From: Marinobacter nanhaiticus D15-8W
GTDB taxonomy: Bacteria > Pseudomonadota > Gammaproteobacteria > Pseudomonadales > Oleiphilaceae
Direction: 5' to 3'
NCBI RefSeq assembly: GCF_036511935.1
Contig: NZ_AP028878.1
Span: 4,340,001-4,404,000, forward strand
Length of the DNA stretch: 64,000 bases
A program made the position numbers and the translations under genes. Shown in pieces: positions 18,377-29,422 of the stretch (positions within the stretch are counted from its first letter, which is position 1; each line of letters begins with the position of its first letter). The notes beneath the pieces are model-generated. The model was given only the letters and a program-made list of their open reading frames with translations, was not told where the DNA came from and did no database searches.

Positions 18377-19579
18377 GTGATCCATGCGGCTATCCGGCAG
18401 TGCCGCCCCCGAACCCGCAAGCAAAGGCTGGTACGCGCACTGCGTATCGGCCTTTTGCTGTCGTCCCTCCTTTATCTTCTGGCAGCTCCCGCCCAGGCGC
18501 AGGACGCCGATTCGGTTTCTCCCGCCAAGATCCGCGCGTTAAAGGAAGAGATCGCCGAAATCGACGACTGGCTGGCCGACGCCCAGAAAGATCGCAGCGA
18601 CCTTGAACAGACCCTGACCCGCACCGAACGCCAGATCAGCCAACTCAAGAAAGACCGCCGTGAACTGCAGCGCAAGGCAGCCAACCAGGAGCAGGCCCTC
18701 GATAAGCTGCGCCGGCGTGAGAGGGAACTGGAGCAGGAACTCAATGCCAAACGCAACGCACTGGAGGCCCAGATCCGTGCGGCCTGGATGGCCGGGGATG
18801 CACCCGCGCTGAAAGTACTGCTCAACGAGATCGATCCGCAGAAACTGGCGCGGGTCATGACCTACCACGAATACCTTAGCCAGCACACGCTGGCAGAGCT
18901 GGAGGCGTTCAATCGAACCCTCGACGAGCTCAAGGCGACTCGCCAGGAAACCACGGCCGCCCAGGTGGAACTGAAGAAAACCGAAGCCACCCTGGCTGAC
19001 CGCCAGACGGAACTGGAGCAGCAGAGCAAGGAACGCGAACGAACCCTGGCGCTGCTGGAATCGGACATTTCCCAGAAAAAATCCCAACGCGAGGACCTGG
19101 TCACCAACCGCGAGCGACTGGAGAAGCTCCTCAAGGAAGTGGAAGCGGCGATAGCTGAGATACCTACGCCAAAAGAATCACAACCTTTCGCTACATTGCG
19201 CGCTAAACTCCCGTGGCCAACCCGTGGTAAGGTGATTACCGGTTTCGGAGAAAGCCTCCACCAGGGCCGACTGCGCCATCATGGCCTGTTGATTGCGACC
19301 GAGCGCGATGCCGAGGTCAAGGCAGTCCACTACGGTCGGGTGGTCTTCGCCAACTGGCTGCGCGGCTTCGGCCTAATGACCATCATCGATCACGGCAACG
19401 GCTACATGAGTCTTTATGGTCTAAACTCGAGCCTGCTGAAGAGCCCTGGCGACTGGGTGAGCGCGGGGGAAGCCATAGCGATTGCAGGCGAGAGCAACAG
19501 GGACGCCCGTTCTCAGCTATATTTCGAGATTCGGCATGATGGCAAGCCGCAGAATCCGGAAAAATGGCTTGCCCCCTAA
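18377..19579 (+). CDS. envC: EnvC-like murein hydrolase activator
   Basis: 400-residue periplasmic protein that activates the septal amidases AmiA/AmiB during division. A signal peptide (hydrophobic core about residues 24-40, ending APAQAQD) is followed by a long coiled coil (about 50-260) and a C-terminal LytM domain beginning PWPTRGKVITGFGE. LytM zinc ligands are lost: RHHGLLIATE replaces HxGxD, and SQLYFEIR lacks the second HxH histidine. That is the hallmark of EnvC-type activators as opposed to active endopeptidases. It begins with GTG 18377, 28 bases after gpmI. Confidence 0.9.
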   Translation: MIHAAIRQCRPRTRKQRLVRALRIGLLLSSLLYLLAAPAQAQDADSVSPAKIRALKEEIAEIDDWLADAQKDRSDLEQTLTRTERQISQLKKDRRELQRKAANQEQALDKLRRRERELEQELNAKRNALEAQIRAAWMAGDAPALKVLLNEIDPQKLARVMTYHEYLSQHTLAELEAFNRTLDELKATRQETTAAQVELKKTEATLADRQTELEQQSKERERTLALLESDISQKKSQREDLVTNRERLEKLLKEVEAAIAEIPTPKESQPFATLRAKLPWPTRGKVITGFGESLHQGRLRHHGLLIATERDAEVKAVHYGRVVFANWLRGFGLMTIIDHGNGYMSLYGLNSSLLKSPGDWVSAGEAIAIAGESNRDARSQLYFEIRHDGKPQNPEKWLAP

Positions 19580-19758
19580 GCAAACACGCTTCAATCACTG
19601 ACGTGTCGAAGCAGCTCGAGCGCTGATGTAAGGAAAGCGGTAAAACGCAGGCGTTTACAGCGTTCGTAGAGAAAAGAATTTAAAAACGCGTTAAAAAAAG
19701 AGTGTCAGACTAGAGAAGGACGCTCTGTCGACAAGCACCGCGAGTACAGGAAAACTGC

Positions 19759-21219
19759 ATGAAACTGGCCAGACGTACCGCCTCCACTGCCCTCCTATGC
19801 GCCACATGTCTTCTGGCTTGGCCCGCCGCCAGCCTGGCGGACACCGACCCTGAAACCGGTGAAACCCTGCTGAAGGGTACCGCCGATGGCCAGGAGGTTA
19901 CCGTACGCCTGCCGGACCCGGAAAAGCAGTTGCCGCTTGAGGATCTGCGCAAGTTCACCGAGGTCTTCGGTCGCATACGCGAGGCTTACGTCGAGGAAGT
20001 CGACGACCGCACCCTACTGGAGAATGCCATCAAGGGCATGCTCTCCGGCCTCGATCCGCATTCCGCCTACCTGGAACCTCAAGCCTATGAAGAGCTGGAA
20101 GAAAGCACCAGCGGTGAATTCGGCGGCCTGGGCATCGAAGTGGGTATGGAAGACGGCTTCGTCCGGGTGATCGCCCCGATCGACGACACACCGGCCCAGA
20201 AAGCCGGCGTGCAGGCCGGCGACATGATCATCAAGCTCGGTGACAAGCCGGTCAAAGGCATGACCCTGGAAGAAGCCGTCAGCCTGATGCGCGGCAAACC
20301 GGGTACGCCCATTACCCTGACCATCGTCCGCGACGAAGGCTCCGCCCCTATCGAAATCTCGGTGGAGCGGGACGTCATCAAGGTCACCAGCGTCAAATCC
20401 CGGATGCTCGAACCCGGCTACGGCTACCTGAGGGTGACCCAGTTCCAGGCCGAAACCGGCCGCGAGTTCGTCAATGCCATCAACAAGCTGGAAGAAAAAT
20501 ACGGCGACACCCTCAACGGGCTTATCATCGACCTGCGCAACAATCCCGGTGGCGTGCTACAGGCAGCGGTTGAAGCTGCGGATGCCGTGCTCAACGAAGG
20601 CCTGATCGTCTATACCGATGGCCGCATACAGAGCTCCAAGCTGCGCTTCAGCGCCCAGCCCGGGGATGAAAGCAACGGCGCACCGATCGTCGTGCTGATC
20701 AACGGCGGTTCAGCCTCTGCCTCCGAAATCCTTGCCGGCGCCCTGCAGGACCAGAAGCGAGCCGTGGTCATGGGCACCGAATCCTTCGGTAAGGGCTCGG
20801 TACAGACGGTCGTGCCGCTGGACGAGACCCATGCCATCAAGCTGACCACCGCCCGCTATTACACACCCAACGGCCGGTCCATCCAGGCCAAGGGCATCCA
20901 TCCGGACATCGTCGTCAAACAGGGGCGCCTGACCGAGGTGGACAACCAGCCTTTCTTCACCGAGGCAGATCTGAGCGGCCACCTGGAAAACGGCGAACTC
21001 GAGGAATCAATGCCGGAAACGACCGAAGACAGCGGTTCTGACGGCGATGCTGCCGGCAGCGGTGGTTCCGAAGACAATCAAAACCCCGAAGTGACCACCG
21101 AGGAAGGCGAAAAAGCACCCCGGGACCGCCTTGTGGCCCAGGACTACCAGTTGCGCACCGGCCTCAACCTGCTGAAAGGCCTGCATATCCTGAAGCAGAA
21201 CGAGGCCAGATCGGAGTGA
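19759..21219 (+). CDS. ctpA: Carboxy-terminal processing protease (S41 family)
   Basis: 486-residue periplasmic S41 protease. Signal peptide (about residues 1-27, ASLAD), then an N-terminal cap, a PDZ domain (about 95-180; GGLGIEVGMEDGFVRVI, AGDMIIKLGD), and the catalytic region. The catalytic serine is in NGGSASASEILAGALQD, and the lysine in GTESFGKGSVQTV. The C-terminus has an acidic, low-complexity segment (about 415-460) typical of the group. Such proteases trim PBP-type or lipoprotein substrates and amidase regulators. The stop overlaps the yibQ GTG start by 4 bases. Confidence 0.94.
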   Translation: MKLARRTASTALLCATCLLAWPAASLADTDPETGETLLKGTADGQEVTVRLPDPEKQLPLEDLRKFTEVFGRIREAYVEEVDDRTLLENAIKGMLSGLDPHSAYLEPQAYEELEESTSGEFGGLGIEVGMEDGFVRVIAPIDDTPAQKAGVQAGDMIIKLGDKPVKGMTLEEAVSLMRGKPGTPITLTIVRDEGSAPIEISVERDVIKVTSVKSRMLEPGYGYLRVTQFQAETGREFVNAINKLEEKYGDTLNGLIIDLRNNPGGVLQAAVEAADAVLNEGLIVYTDGRIQSSKLRFSAQPGDESNGAPIVVLINGGSASASEILAGALQDQKRAVVMGTESFGKGSVQTVVPLDETHAIKLTTARYYTPNGRSIQAKGIHPDIVVKQGRLTEVDNQPFFTEADLSGHLENGELEESMPETTEDSGSDGDAAGSGGSEDNQNPEVTTEEGEKAPRDRLVAQDYQLRTGLNLLKGLHILKQNEARSE

Positions 21220-22061
21220 GTCTGGGGCGTCAAATCCGGGGAGTGCTTGCCGCCCTGGCTGTCGGTCTGGTTGCCGCAGGGCCGGCAAACGCACAGGTGG
21301 CTAGCAAGGGCGAACAGCCGCCGCCCACCATTGCCATCATTATCGACGACATGGGCCATGACCCGGTTCAGGGCGAACGACTGATCAAACTGGACCAGCC
21401 GCTGACGCTGGCGTTCCTACCCTACCGGCGCTATACCCGCGCCCTGGCGGAAGAAGCCCATGGCCGGGGCAAGGAAATCATGCTCCACGCCCCCATGGCG
21501 AACACCCACCACTACGACCTCGGCCCCGGTGGCCTCAAGCCGGAGATGGACGAGCACGCCACGACCGTCACCCTACGCCGCGCATTGCAATCCATCCCGT
21601 ACGTCCAGGGCGTGAACAACCACATGGGCAGCCTGCTGACGCAGAAGCGCAGCAACATGGACTGGATCATGACGGAGTTGGTGCAGTATCCGCTGTATTT
21701 CGTCGACAGCCGCACCATCGCCGCCACGGTCGCCGCAGATAGCGCCGAAGCCCACCGGGTGCCCAACCTGACCCGCGACGTATTTCTCGACCATCTACAA
21801 ACCGAAGAATTCGTCGACCGCCAGTTCAAGCTATTGATCGAAACCGCCAGGCGCAACGGCACGGCCATCGGCATTGGTCACCCACACAAGGTCACCGTGG
21901 ATTACCTGGAAAAGCACCTGCCCCAGTTGGACGAGCAAGGCATCGCCGTCGCCACCGTCAGCGGCCTGTGGGCCATGCGCCATAACAACGCACCGATGTT
22001 TGTGGATATCAAACGGCCGGTCGTGGCGCCGTTGGCGAAGCGGAAGGTTGGCGGGGAGTAG
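21216..22061 (+). CDS. yibQ: Divergent polysaccharide deacetylase (YibQ family)
   Basis: 281-residue secreted protein of the divergent polysaccharide deacetylase family. A short signal sequence (ending PANAQV) is followed by AIIIDDMGHD, then HAPMAN, NNHMGS and YFVDSRT, corresponding to metal-binding and barrel motifs of NodB-like enzymes. Its natural substrate is unknown. It starts at GTG 21216, overlapping the ctpA stop (GTGA), so translation is coupled; the gpmI-envC-ctpA-yibQ order supports a role in envelope or division-septum metabolism. Confidence 0.88.
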   Translation: MSLGRQIRGVLAALAVGLVAAGPANAQVASKGEQPPPTIAIIIDDMGHDPVQGERLIKLDQPLTLAFLPYRRYTRALAEEAHGRGKEIMLHAPMANTHHYDLGPGGLKPEMDEHATTVTLRRALQSIPYVQGVNNHMGSLLTQKRSNMDWIMTELVQYPLYFVDSRTIAATVAADSAEAHRVPNLTRDVFLDHLQTEEFVDRQFKLLIETARRNGTAIGIGHPHKVTVDYLEKHLPQLDEQGIAVATVSGLWAMRHNNAPMFVDIKRPVVAPLAKRKVGGE

Positions 22062-22140
22062 ACTGAAAAAATAGGATGCCGCAACCGCTCGACTTTTTGC
22101 AAACGAGCTGATCCTCAGCCAGTCGGGTCTGACCTCGTCA

Positions 22141-22244
22141 GGGCAGCCCTGAGGGCTGCTCCGAAGCTAAAGCGTCGGCTACATTTAGCAGCCAACTCGA
22201 GTATGTAGCAGAAGCTTCAGCTTCTGAGGCGCCGAAGGTGCCCC
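22141..22244. repeat. R1 hairpin repeat, copy 1
   Basis: About 104 bp: a GGCAGCCCTGAGGGCTGC hairpin, then a long arm AAGCTAAAGCGTCGGCTACA, a ~25-base spacer, and the opposing arm TGTAGCAGAAGCTTCAGCTT, ending GGCGCCGAAGGTGCC. Other copies are at 50169-50270, 61990-62088, split at 43455/45098, and inverted at about 51754-52012. Placed between convergent yibQ and hisF. Confidence 0.88.
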
Positions 22245-22261
22245 CCAACGGATAGCCGGCC

Positions 22262-23035
22262 CTAAAGCCGAACCTCAATCCCCTGCTCGCGCATAAACTG
22301 CTTCGCTTCGGGAATGGTGTGCTGGCCGAAGTGGAAGATCGAGGCGGCAAGCACCGCATCGGCGCCACCCTCGCTAACGCCATCCGCCAAATGCTGAAGT
22401 TCGCCAACACCACCTGAAGCGATCACCGGCACGCTTACCGCGTCGCTCACGGCGCGGGTCAGGCCCAAATCGAAGCCGATCTTGGTGCCATCACGGTCCA
22501 TACTGGTTAGCAGTAATTCACCAGCCCCCAGGTCCACCATTTTCTTGGCCCACTCAACGGCCTCCAGCCCGGTCGGCTTCCGGCCGCCATGGGTGAAGAT
22601 TTCCCAACGCGGCGCATCGCCCTCTTCGCTCACGCGCTTGGCATCGATGGCTACCACGATGCACTGACGGCCAAACCGCTCGGCAGCCTCGCGTACGAAC
22701 TCCGGATTGAAGACGGCGGCGGTGTTGATACTCACCTTGTCCGCGCCAGCGTTGAGCAGCTTGCGGATGTCCTCGACGGTACGCACACCGCCACCAACGG
22801 TCAGCGGGATGAAGACCTGGCTGGCCATCCGCTCGACGGTTTCGTACGTAGTATCGCGGCTTTCATGACTGGCGGTGATATCGAGGAAGGTGATCTCGTC
22901 GGCGCCCTGCTCGTTATACTTGCGGGCCACTTCCACCGGGTCGCCGGCGTCACGGATATCCACGAAGTTAACGCCTTTCACTACCCGGCCCTTGTCCACA
23001 TCGAGGCAGGGAATAATGCGCTTCGCCAGTGCCAT
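22262..23035 (-). CDS. hisF: HisF, imidazole glycerol phosphate synthase cyclase subunit
   Basis: 257-residue (beta/alpha)8 barrel that uses ammonia from HisH to convert PRFAR to IGP and AICAR in histidine synthesis. Catalytic aspartates: first in [15 protein letters not shown] and second in VVAIDAKRV. The two phosphate-binding motifs are VGGGVR and IASGGVG. Separated from hisA by only two bases. Last gene of the hisB-H-A-F series read on the minus strand. Confidence 0.97.
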   Translation of the reverse strand: MALAKRIIPCLDVDKGRVVKGVNFVDIRDAGDPVEVARKYNEQGADEITFLDITASHESRDTTYETVERMASQVFIPLTVGGGVRTVEDIRKLLNAGADKVSINTAAVFNPEFVREAAERFGRQCIVVAIDAKRVSEEGDAPRWEIFTHGGRKPTGLEAVEWAKKMVDLGAGELLLTSMDRDGTKIGFDLGLTRAVSDAVSVPVIASGGVGELQHLADGVSEGGADAVLAASIFHFGQHTIPEAKQFMREQGIEVRL

Positions 23036-23037
23036 GG

Positions 23038-23778
23038 CTATTGCTCCTGCTGCTGGTCACACCATGCCTGGGCTTCGGCGACATCCAGCGTGCCTTCGTA
23101 GATGGCGCGCCCGGTGATGGCACCGAGGATGCCCCGCTGGGCTTCGGCGGACAGGCGCTTGATATCATCCATATCGGTCACGCCGCCTGACGCAATCACC
23201 GGGATGCCACAGGATTCCGCGAGGTGGGCGGTCTGTTCGACGTTGACGCCCTGCATCATGCCATCGCGGCTGATGTCGGTGTAGACGATGCTGTCCACGC
23301 CGTCGTTGGCGAATTGTTTGGCCAGGTCGGTTGCCATGACTTCGGACACTTCCGCCCAACCGTCGGTCGCAACACGGCCGTCCTTCGCATCCAAACCAAC
23401 AATGATATGTCCTGGGAACTGACGACACATGTCGGTCACGAACTCGGGCTCTTTCACCGCCTTGGTACCAATGATCACCCACTGAACCCCAGCCTTCAGG
23501 TAGGCATCGATGGTTTCAGCGGAACGGATACCTCCACCGATCTGGATCGGCAGATCCGGGAAGCGCCTGGCGATGGCATTGACGATCTCGCCGTTCACCG
23601 GCTCACCGGCGAAGGCACCGTTCAGGTCGACCAGGTGAAGGCGGCGGGCGCCGGCGTCGACCCAGCGGGCGGCCACGTCTACCGGGTTGTCGGAGAAAAC
23701 GGTGGAGTCATCCATCCGGCCCTGGCGCAGGCGAACGCATTTTCCGTCTTTAAGATCGATGGCGGGGATAATCAGCAT
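23038..23778 (-). CDS. hisA: HisA, ProFAR isomerase
   Basis: 246-residue barrel enzyme that isomerises ProFAR to PRFAR. The general base aspartate is in [14 protein letters not shown] and the general acid in [11 protein letters not shown]; phosphate motifs are IGGGIR and IASGGVTD. Its clear relationship to the adjacent hisF reflects the ancient duplication of the two. It starts 37 bases after hisH. Confidence 0.97.
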   Translation of the reverse strand: MLIIPAIDLKDGKCVRLRQGRMDDSTVFSDNPVDVAARWVDAGARRLHLVDLNGAFAGEPVNGEIVNAIARRFPDLPIQIGGGIRSAETIDAYLKAGVQWVIIGTKAVKEPEFVTDMCRQFPGHIIVGLDAKDGRVATDGWAEVSEVMATDLAKQFANDGVDSIVYTDISRDGMMQGVNVEQTAHLAESCGIPVIASGGVTDMDDIKRLSAEAQRGILGAITGRAIYEGTLDVAEAQAWCDQQQEQ

Positions 23779-23815
23779 GGGCGTTTCAATCCAGTCTGGT
23801 TGTGCAGGTCAGCGC

Positions 23816-24460
23816 TTACTGACCCGACCATTGTACGAAGTTTTTCAGCAACTGCAGGCCGGCACGGTGGCTCTTTTCCGGGTGGAATTGCGTGGCGAAG
23901 ACGTTGTTGCGGGCCACGGCCGCAGCCAGGTCCACGCCATAATGCGCACGCCCGGCAATATCGGGATTGCCCTCGGCTTCGGCGTAATAGCTGTGGACGA
24001 AGTAGAAACGTTCGCCATCGGCGATGTCGTGCCAGAGCGGGTGATCCTGGGTCTGCCAGACCTCGTTCCACCCCATATGCGGCACCTTCAGACGCCCCCC
24101 CTGCTCGTCCTTCAAGTCGTTGCCGAAGAAACGCACTTCCGAAGGAAACAGGGCAATGCCGTCCACGCCGTCGTTCTCTTCACTGCGGGCCATCAGCGCC
24201 TGCATGCCAACGCAGATGCCCAGCAGCGGGCGGCCTTCAGCCACCAGATCGCGCACCAGCGTATCAACACCCTGCTTGCGGATTTCCGCCATGCAGTCGC
24301 GGATCGCACCCACGCCCGGTAAGATCACGCGATCGGCCTCGCGGATGATGGATTCCTTGTCGGTGACGTGGACACGCATGTCCGGCGCCACGTGCTCGAC
24401 CGCCTTGCTGGCCGAATGAAGGTTACCCATACCGTAATCGATAATGGCGACGGACTTCAT
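23816..24460 (-). CDS. hisH: HisH, IGP synthase glutaminase subunit
   Basis: 214-residue class I glutamine amidotransferase that supplies ammonia to HisF. The nucleophile is in [11 protein letters not shown], and the His-Glu pair in TQFHPEKSH; the N-terminus [13 protein letters not shown] and the oxyanion loop [10 protein letters not shown] are standard. Same strand as hisA and hisB, with a 117-base gap behind hisB. Confidence 0.97.
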   Translation of the reverse strand: MKSVAIIDYGMGNLHSASKAVEHVAPDMRVHVTDKESIIREADRVILPGVGAIRDCMAEIRKQGVDTLVRDLVAEGRPLLGICVGMQALMARSEENDGVDGIALFPSEVRFFGNDLKDEQGGRLKVPHMGWNEVWQTQDHPLWHDIADGERFYFVHSYYAEAEGNPDIAGRAHYGVDLAAAVARNNVFATQFHPEKSHRAGLQLLKNFVQWSGQ

Positions 24461-24577
24461 AGTCAGGACAACTCCGGAAAGGATCGGCCGGATGGGAATA
24501 CGTCATCCGACCGAGAATAACTGAACAGGTTCTGGCTCTGTGTTAGCGCGACTCGTTGCTAAAACTACTGGCGTTTA

Positions 24578-25171
24578 TCAAAGCGAACCTTTGGTCGAGG
24601 CAATAATGCCTTCCATGCGGTCGTCGAACTCAACCGCCATACGCAGCGCACGGCCGAAGGCCTTGAACACCGTCTCGATCTGGTGATGGGTGTTCTTGCC
24701 CTTCAGGTTATCGATATGCAGGGTCACCATGGAATGATTGACGAAGCCGTGAAAGAACTCCTCGAACAGATCCACATCGAAACCGCCGACGCTGGCGCGG
24801 GTATAGGGGACGTCCATGCTCAGACCCGGACGACCCGATAGATCGATCACCACCCGTGACAGCGCCTCGTCCAGCGGTACGTAGGCGTGACCGTAGCGAC
24901 GAATGCCCTTCTTGTCGCCCACAGCCTTCACGAACGCCTGGCCCAGGGTAATACCGATATCTTCCACCGTGTGGTGATCGTCGATATGCAAATCCCCCTT
25001 GGATACGATATCCAGATCCACCAGGCCGTGGCGGGCGATCTGGTCCATCATGTGCTCCAGGAACGGCACACCGGTATCGAAGTTGGACTTGCCGGTGCCA
25101 TCCAGGTTGATGGACACCGTAATCTGGGTTTCAAGGGTATTGCGCTCTACCCGTGCCTTGCGCTCGGCCAT
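24578..25171 (-). CDS. hisB: HisB, imidazoleglycerol-phosphate dehydratase
   Basis: 197-residue monofunctional IGP dehydratase. Metal-binding histidine clusters are HHTVEDIG (two in the protein chain, with a second His-rich motif [15 protein letters not shown]) and the MMDQIARHG segment. There is no N-terminal histidinol phosphatase domain, unlike E. coli HisB; this is usual in Pseudomonas and relatives. First gene of the histidine cluster here. Confidence 0.96.
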   Translation of the reverse strand: MAERKARVERNTLETQITVSINLDGTGKSNFDTGVPFLEHMMDQIARHGLVDLDIVSKGDLHIDDHHTVEDIGITLGQAFVKAVGDKKGIRRYGHAYVPLDEALSRVVIDLSGRPGLSMDVPYTRASVGGFDVDLFEEFFHGFVNHSMVTLHIDNLKGKNTHHQIETVFKAFGRALRMAVEFDDRMEGIIASTKGSL

Positions 25172-25287
25172 GGGGACTCCACTAAAAAGTGCCGGAAAAT
25201 AGACAGCGCAGAGTATACCGCTTTACGCCGCCATTCTCACCGTCATTGGCGCAGCATTGACGCTATCGCCACGATTGATACGAAGCC

Positions 25288-25749
25288 TCAGAAGGCCTTC
25301 TTGAGGTTATTCATGTAGGTGTCCACCAACCCGTTGAATTCGTGCTTCACGACCGGACTGATCGCCAGCTTGAGCAGGCTCGGCAGCGGCAGGGTCAGCT
25401 CGGCGGTCGTCTGGAAGCTGGCATGGGTTACGTCGTCACCCTTGGACGTCAGTGTCCAGGAGCCACGCACCACGCCGTTGCCCTCGCCTTTTACCGGCTC
25501 CCAGGTGATCTTGCCGGCATCCTTGTCGGAGAAGTACTTGCTGGCATAAACGGACTGGATGGAATGCTTGTCCACGCCGATCTTTTCCATCTCCCAGCGA
25601 TAGACGTTGTCGCCCAGGTCCACCAGCTTGTCGACCTTGGGGAAATAGCTTGCGGACTTGGGAACATCTGCCAGCAGGTCGAACACTTCGTCGTAGCCAC
25701 CGGGAATATCGATTTCACGGTTCAGTTCAATGGCAATTGTAATGGCCAC
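25288..25749 (-). CDS. SRPBCC-fold protein of unknown function
   Basis: 153-residue protein of the SRPBCC (START/Bet v1-like) superfamily, recognised from the N-terminal REIDIPGGYDEVFDLLADV segment, the KVDKLVDLGDNVYRWEM strand pair, and the C-terminal helix ending FNGLVDTYMNNLKKAF. Such folds form a hydrophobic ligand pocket; no ligand can be named. It lies 116 bases upstream of hisB on the same strand, with no functional tie visible. Confidence 0.75.
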   Translation of the reverse strand: MAITIAIELNREIDIPGGYDEVFDLLADVPKSASYFPKVDKLVDLGDNVYRWEMEKIGVDKHSIQSVYASKYFSDKDAGKITWEPVKGEGNGVVRGSWTLTSKGDDVTHASFQTTAELTLPLPSLLKLAISPVVKHEFNGLVDTYMNNLKKAF

Positions 25750-26097
25750 CGGAAACTCCTCTCTGTCACCTTGTCTTTATTATCGTGGCCGAACACGTGT
25801 CCCGGCCCATGGATACCGTCTCGCAGAATGATGACGCGTCATCTCCGCTCAACGTTTATTGTGTATTGTTCATCGCAAACCCGAAGTTTACCGGTATTGG
25901 ACCCCAAATGAACATTATGCAAGGTTGACCCGGTATGATCTGTATCGGGTGGGCTGAACGCATCCCCTGTCGTATGCTAGACGTAGGCTTTTGAAAAATA
26001 CCGGGTTTAATGGGGAGCCTCCCGGCCCAATGATGCTCGACACAATACCCATTTTCGTCACTACAAACGTTTTCAACACCGTTGTAAGGAAACAGCT
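25750..26097. other. Divergent intergenic region before asmA-like gene
   Basis: About 350 bases between the minus-strand SRPBCC gene and the plus-strand AsmA gene. A ribosome binding site (GTAAGGA) sits just before 26098. No gene, repeat or clear promoter could be assigned. Confidence 0.5.
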
Positions 26098-28317
26098 ATG
26101 AAAGCGCTCCGTTACCTGCTGATCGCCGTCGCTGCCGTTATTCTGCTTGTGGCTGCGGCCATCGTCATCGCCACGTTGGTGATCGATCCGAATAACTACA
26201 AGCCCCAGATCGAGAAAGTGGTCGAAGACAAGACCAACCTCGACCTGATTCTCGAAGGCGATATCAGTTGGTCTTTCATCCCCATCGGTCTTGAACTGAA
26301 CAATGTCGAAGCGCGCCTGGAGGACAAGCCGTTCGTCAAGCTGAACCAGCTCGTCGCGGAAGTCGACTTCTGGTCGCTGATCACCATGTCACCGGCGGTG
26401 GATCAGTTCACCCTGGACGGCCTCGACGCCAACCTGGTCAAGAACGCCCAGGGCCAGGGCAACTGGGAGCGCATCATGCCCGAAGGCGAGCCCAGCCAGG
26501 CGCCCGCCGAGCAACAACCGCAGGAGCCCGCACGGGAAACTGCGACGACTGAAGAGACCGGCGAGAGCGAGCCGCTGCAGTTCGAGGTGGAGGAAATCAG
26601 CATCACCAACGCAGCGCTGCACTATACCGATGAAGCCACGGGGCAATCGGTGACCATCGAAGACGTCAGCGTGTCCGCCACCGAGATCGCCCTGGGCCAG
26701 ACCTTCCCGCTGCAGGCCAGCTTCCGCTTCGCCACCAACCAGCCAGAGTTCGCCGTTAGCGCACAACTCAGCGCGCAGATGACCGCCAACGAAGCCCTCA
26801 ACCAGTTCCAGATCCAGGATCTCGACAGCAGCTTCGATATGACCGGCGAACCCTTTGGCGGTCAGACCGTCAACGCCGGCCTGGGCGGCAACATCACCGC
26901 CAACCTGGAAGCCGAGACGGCCAGTCTCTCCGACATCGTGGCCAGCTTTGCCAATGTCGAACTGACCACCAATCTGGAGGTCCAGGGCTTTAGCGAACCC
27001 AAGCTGGCCGGCCAACTGAACGTGGCGGAATTCTCGCCGCGCGAACTACTTAAAGCCATGGGCCAGGCCGATATCGTCACCAGTGACGAAAACGTGCTGC
27101 AAAGCGCCTCCTTTTCGACGGAGATCGGCGGTGAGCCTGGCCAGGTCGCCTTGAACAACATGAACCTGTCACTGGACGACACCACATTTACCGGCCGCTT
27201 CGGCCTGGGCCTGGAGAACACCGCCATCAGCCTCAACCTGCAGGGCAACGAGCTCAACGTCGACCGTTACCTGCCGCCTAAGGCCGAAGGCGAACAGGCC
27301 ACAGAACCGGCGGCGGACAGTGCCGGCGAATCCGAGGGCGGAACCGCCACAGCCTCGAACGCAGCCGAGTCGGAAGGCGAACTGCTCCCGCTTGAAACCC
27401 TGCGCGACCTGGCCCTCGACATCAATTTCGGGCTGGGCGAACTGGTGGTCAGCAACCTGACGATCACCGACATCAAATCGAAGATCACCGCAAACAACGG
27501 CCTGGTGAAAGTCGAGCAGTTCGGCGGCAACCTCTATGAAGGCGACTTCAACGTTACCGCTACCCTGGATGCACGTAAGGATAACCCCACGTGGAAAATC
27601 TCCGAGCGCGCCAATAACATCCAGACCCTGTCCTTGCTGACCGACCTGGCGGACATGACCATGCTGGCCGGCGGCGCCAACCTGACGGCGGACATCACTA
27701 CCCAGGGCAATCGCATGTCCGCGCTCAAATCCAATGCCCAGGGCGAAGTCCGCTTCAACCTGGAGAAAGGTAGCTTCAACAAGATGAACCTGACTCGCAT
27801 GGCCTGCCAGGGCATCGCACTGGCGAACCAGGAGAACCTGACCGCCACCGACTGGAGCGACTCCACGCCGTTCAACGATATGCACGGCGTACTCAAGATC
27901 GACGGCAATACCATCAACAATACCGACCTCACCGCCGCCCTGGCGGGCATGCGCCTGGAAGGGAACGGCACGGTCAACACGGCCAGCAATGAACTGGATT
28001 ACGAGTTGGGCCTGCGCATTGTTGGTGAGATCCATCGGGACGAAGCCTGCCGCGTGACTGAGTACGTCAAAGGTGCGGTCATTCCTGTAGAATGCCGCGG
28101 CGATCTCACTGGCGAGCCGGCCAAACTCTGCTCGTTCGACGGTTCGCGCTTCCGCGACACCCTCAAGACGATGGCCGCCAATGCCGCTTCCGAAAAGGCG
28201 AAGAAAGAATTGAACAGAGCCATCGACGACAAGTTGGGCGAGAAGCTCGAAGAAAAACTCGACAAGGAGAGCTCCGGCAAGATCAAGGACGCGCTCAAGG
28301 GGCTGTTCAATCAATGA
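26098..28317 (+). CDS. asmA: AsmA family protein
   Basis: 739-residue AsmA-type protein. One N-terminal membrane helix (about residues 7-28), then the AsmA signature ([40 protein letters not shown]), a long beta-rich periplasmic part with two acidic low-complexity inserts (about 125-160 and 400-425), and the C-terminal AsmA domain with [10 protein letters not shown]. AsmA-like proteins are thought to bridge inner and outer membranes and move phospholipid. The C-terminal ~45 residues are lysine/glutamate-rich. The stop overlaps mutY by 4 bases. Confidence 0.88.
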   Translation: MKALRYLLIAVAAVILLVAAAIVIATLVIDPNNYKPQIEKVVEDKTNLDLILEGDISWSFIPIGLELNNVEARLEDKPFVKLNQLVAEVDFWSLITMSPAVDQFTLDGLDANLVKNAQGQGNWERIMPEGEPSQAPAEQQPQEPARETATTEETGESEPLQFEVEEISITNAALHYTDEATGQSVTIEDVSVSATEIALGQTFPLQASFRFATNQPEFAVSAQLSAQMTANEALNQFQIQDLDSSFDMTGEPFGGQTVNAGLGGNITANLEAETASLSDIVASFANVELTTNLEVQGFSEPKLAGQLNVAEFSPRELLKAMGQADIVTSDENVLQSASFSTEIGGEPGQVALNNMNLSLDDTTFTGRFGLGLENTAISLNLQGNELNVDRYLPPKAEGEQATEPAADSAGESEGGTATASNAAESEGELLPLETLRDLALDINFGLGELVVSNLTITDIKSKITANNGLVKVEQFGGNLYEGDFNVTATLDARKDNPTWKISERANNIQTLSLLTDLADMTMLAGGANLTADITTQGNRMSALKSNAQGEVRFNLEKGSFNKMNLTRMACQGIALANQENLTATDWSDSTPFNDMHGVLKIDGNTINNTDLTAALAGMRLEGNGTVNTASNELDYELGLRIVGEIHRDEACRVTEYVKGAVIPVECRGDLTGEPAKLCSFDGSRFRDTLKTMAANAASEKAKKELNRAIDDKLGEKLEEKLDKESSGKIKDALKGLFNQ

Positions 28318-29378
28318 CGTACAGCGTCGCCAGCCGGTTGCTCGAGTGGTACGACCAGCACGGGCGCAAGGAACTGCCCTGGCATCAGGACCGGACACCC
28401 TACCGCGTGTGGGTGTCCGAGATCATGCTGCAGCAGACCCAGGTCGCCACCGTCATCCCCTACTACCAGGCCTTTATGGCCCGCTTCCCGGATGTGAAGA
28501 GCCTGGCGGAAGCGCCAGTGGACGACGTGCTCCAGCACTGGTCCGGCCTGGGCTACTACGCCCGCGCCCGCAATCTGCAAAAGGCAGCCAAGGCGGTGAC
28601 GAACGACCACGGCGGCGAATTCCCGGACACCCAGGACGAGTTGGAAGCCCTGCCCGGCATCGGCCGTTCGACCGCCGCCGCGATCCTGGCCCAGGCCCGG
28701 GGCATCCGCGCCGCCATCCTCGACGGCAACGTCAAACGCGTCCTTGCACGCTACCACGCCGTGCACGGCTGGCCCGGCAAGACCGCCGTGCTCAACGAAC
28801 TCTGGGACCATGCCGAACGCCACACCCCGGACGCCCGGGTACGCGACTACACCCAGGCCATCATGGACCTGGGCGCACTGGTCTGCACCCGCCGTAAACC
28901 GGACTGCGGCCACTGCCCGCTCTCGAATAACTGCACAGCTCATGCCGAAGGCCTCACCGCCGCCCTCCCCGAGCCCAAGCCGAAGAAGGCCTTGCCGGAG
29001 AAGGAAACCTGGCTGCTGATGATTGAAGATGATGAAGGCAACCTATTGATGGAACGCCGTCCACCGAGCGGGATCTGGGGTGGCCTCTGGAGCCTTCCGG
29101 AGATGGACACTGCGATCACCCTGGACGAACTCCCGGAAATCGCCGAGCGCCAACTGGGCATCGCCTGTGAAGACGCCCAGCCGTTAAGTGGCTTCCGCCA
29201 CACCTTCAGCCACTACCACCTGCACATCCACCCGGTACGCCTGCGCCACGCCGGCACATCCAGCGTCATGGACGATGACAACCTGGCCTGGCACCCGAGA
29301 GCCGACGCCCCCTCCCTCGGCGTCCCCAGCCCGATCCGCAAGCTGCTGACCAGGCCCGAGCAACCCTCGCTCATCTGA
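28314..29378 (+). CDS. mutY: MutY, A/G-specific adenine glycosylase
   Basis: 354-residue DNA repair glycosylase that removes adenine mispaired with 8-oxoguanine. The HhH motif is [13 protein letters not shown] with the catalytic aspartate in the [11 protein letters not shown] segment. A 4Fe-4S cluster motif follows (C-x6-C-x2-C-x5-C, starting [11 protein letters not shown]), and a NUDIX-like C-terminal domain recognises 8-oxoG. The start at 28314 (ATGA overlap with asmA) gives [19 protein letters not shown]; the longer frame upstream is inside asmA. yggX follows after 44 bases, the same pairing as in E. coli. Confidence 0.96.
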   Translation: MTYSVASRLLEWYDQHGRKELPWHQDRTPYRVWVSEIMLQQTQVATVIPYYQAFMARFPDVKSLAEAPVDDVLQHWSGLGYYARARNLQKAAKAVTNDHGGEFPDTQDELEALPGIGRSTAAAILAQARGIRAAILDGNVKRVLARYHAVHGWPGKTAVLNELWDHAERHTPDARVRDYTQAIMDLGALVCTRRKPDCGHCPLSNNCTAHAEGLTAALPEPKPKKALPEKETWLLMIEDDEGNLLMERRPPSGIWGGLWSLPEMDTAITLDELPEIAERQLGIACEDAQPLSGFRHTFSHYHLHIHPVRLRHAGTSSVMDDDNLAWHPRADAPSLGVPSPIRKLLTRPEQPSLI

Positions 29379-29422
29379 TTCTGTTACCATCTGCGAATCG
29401 TAGAACCAGCATAGGAGCGCCC

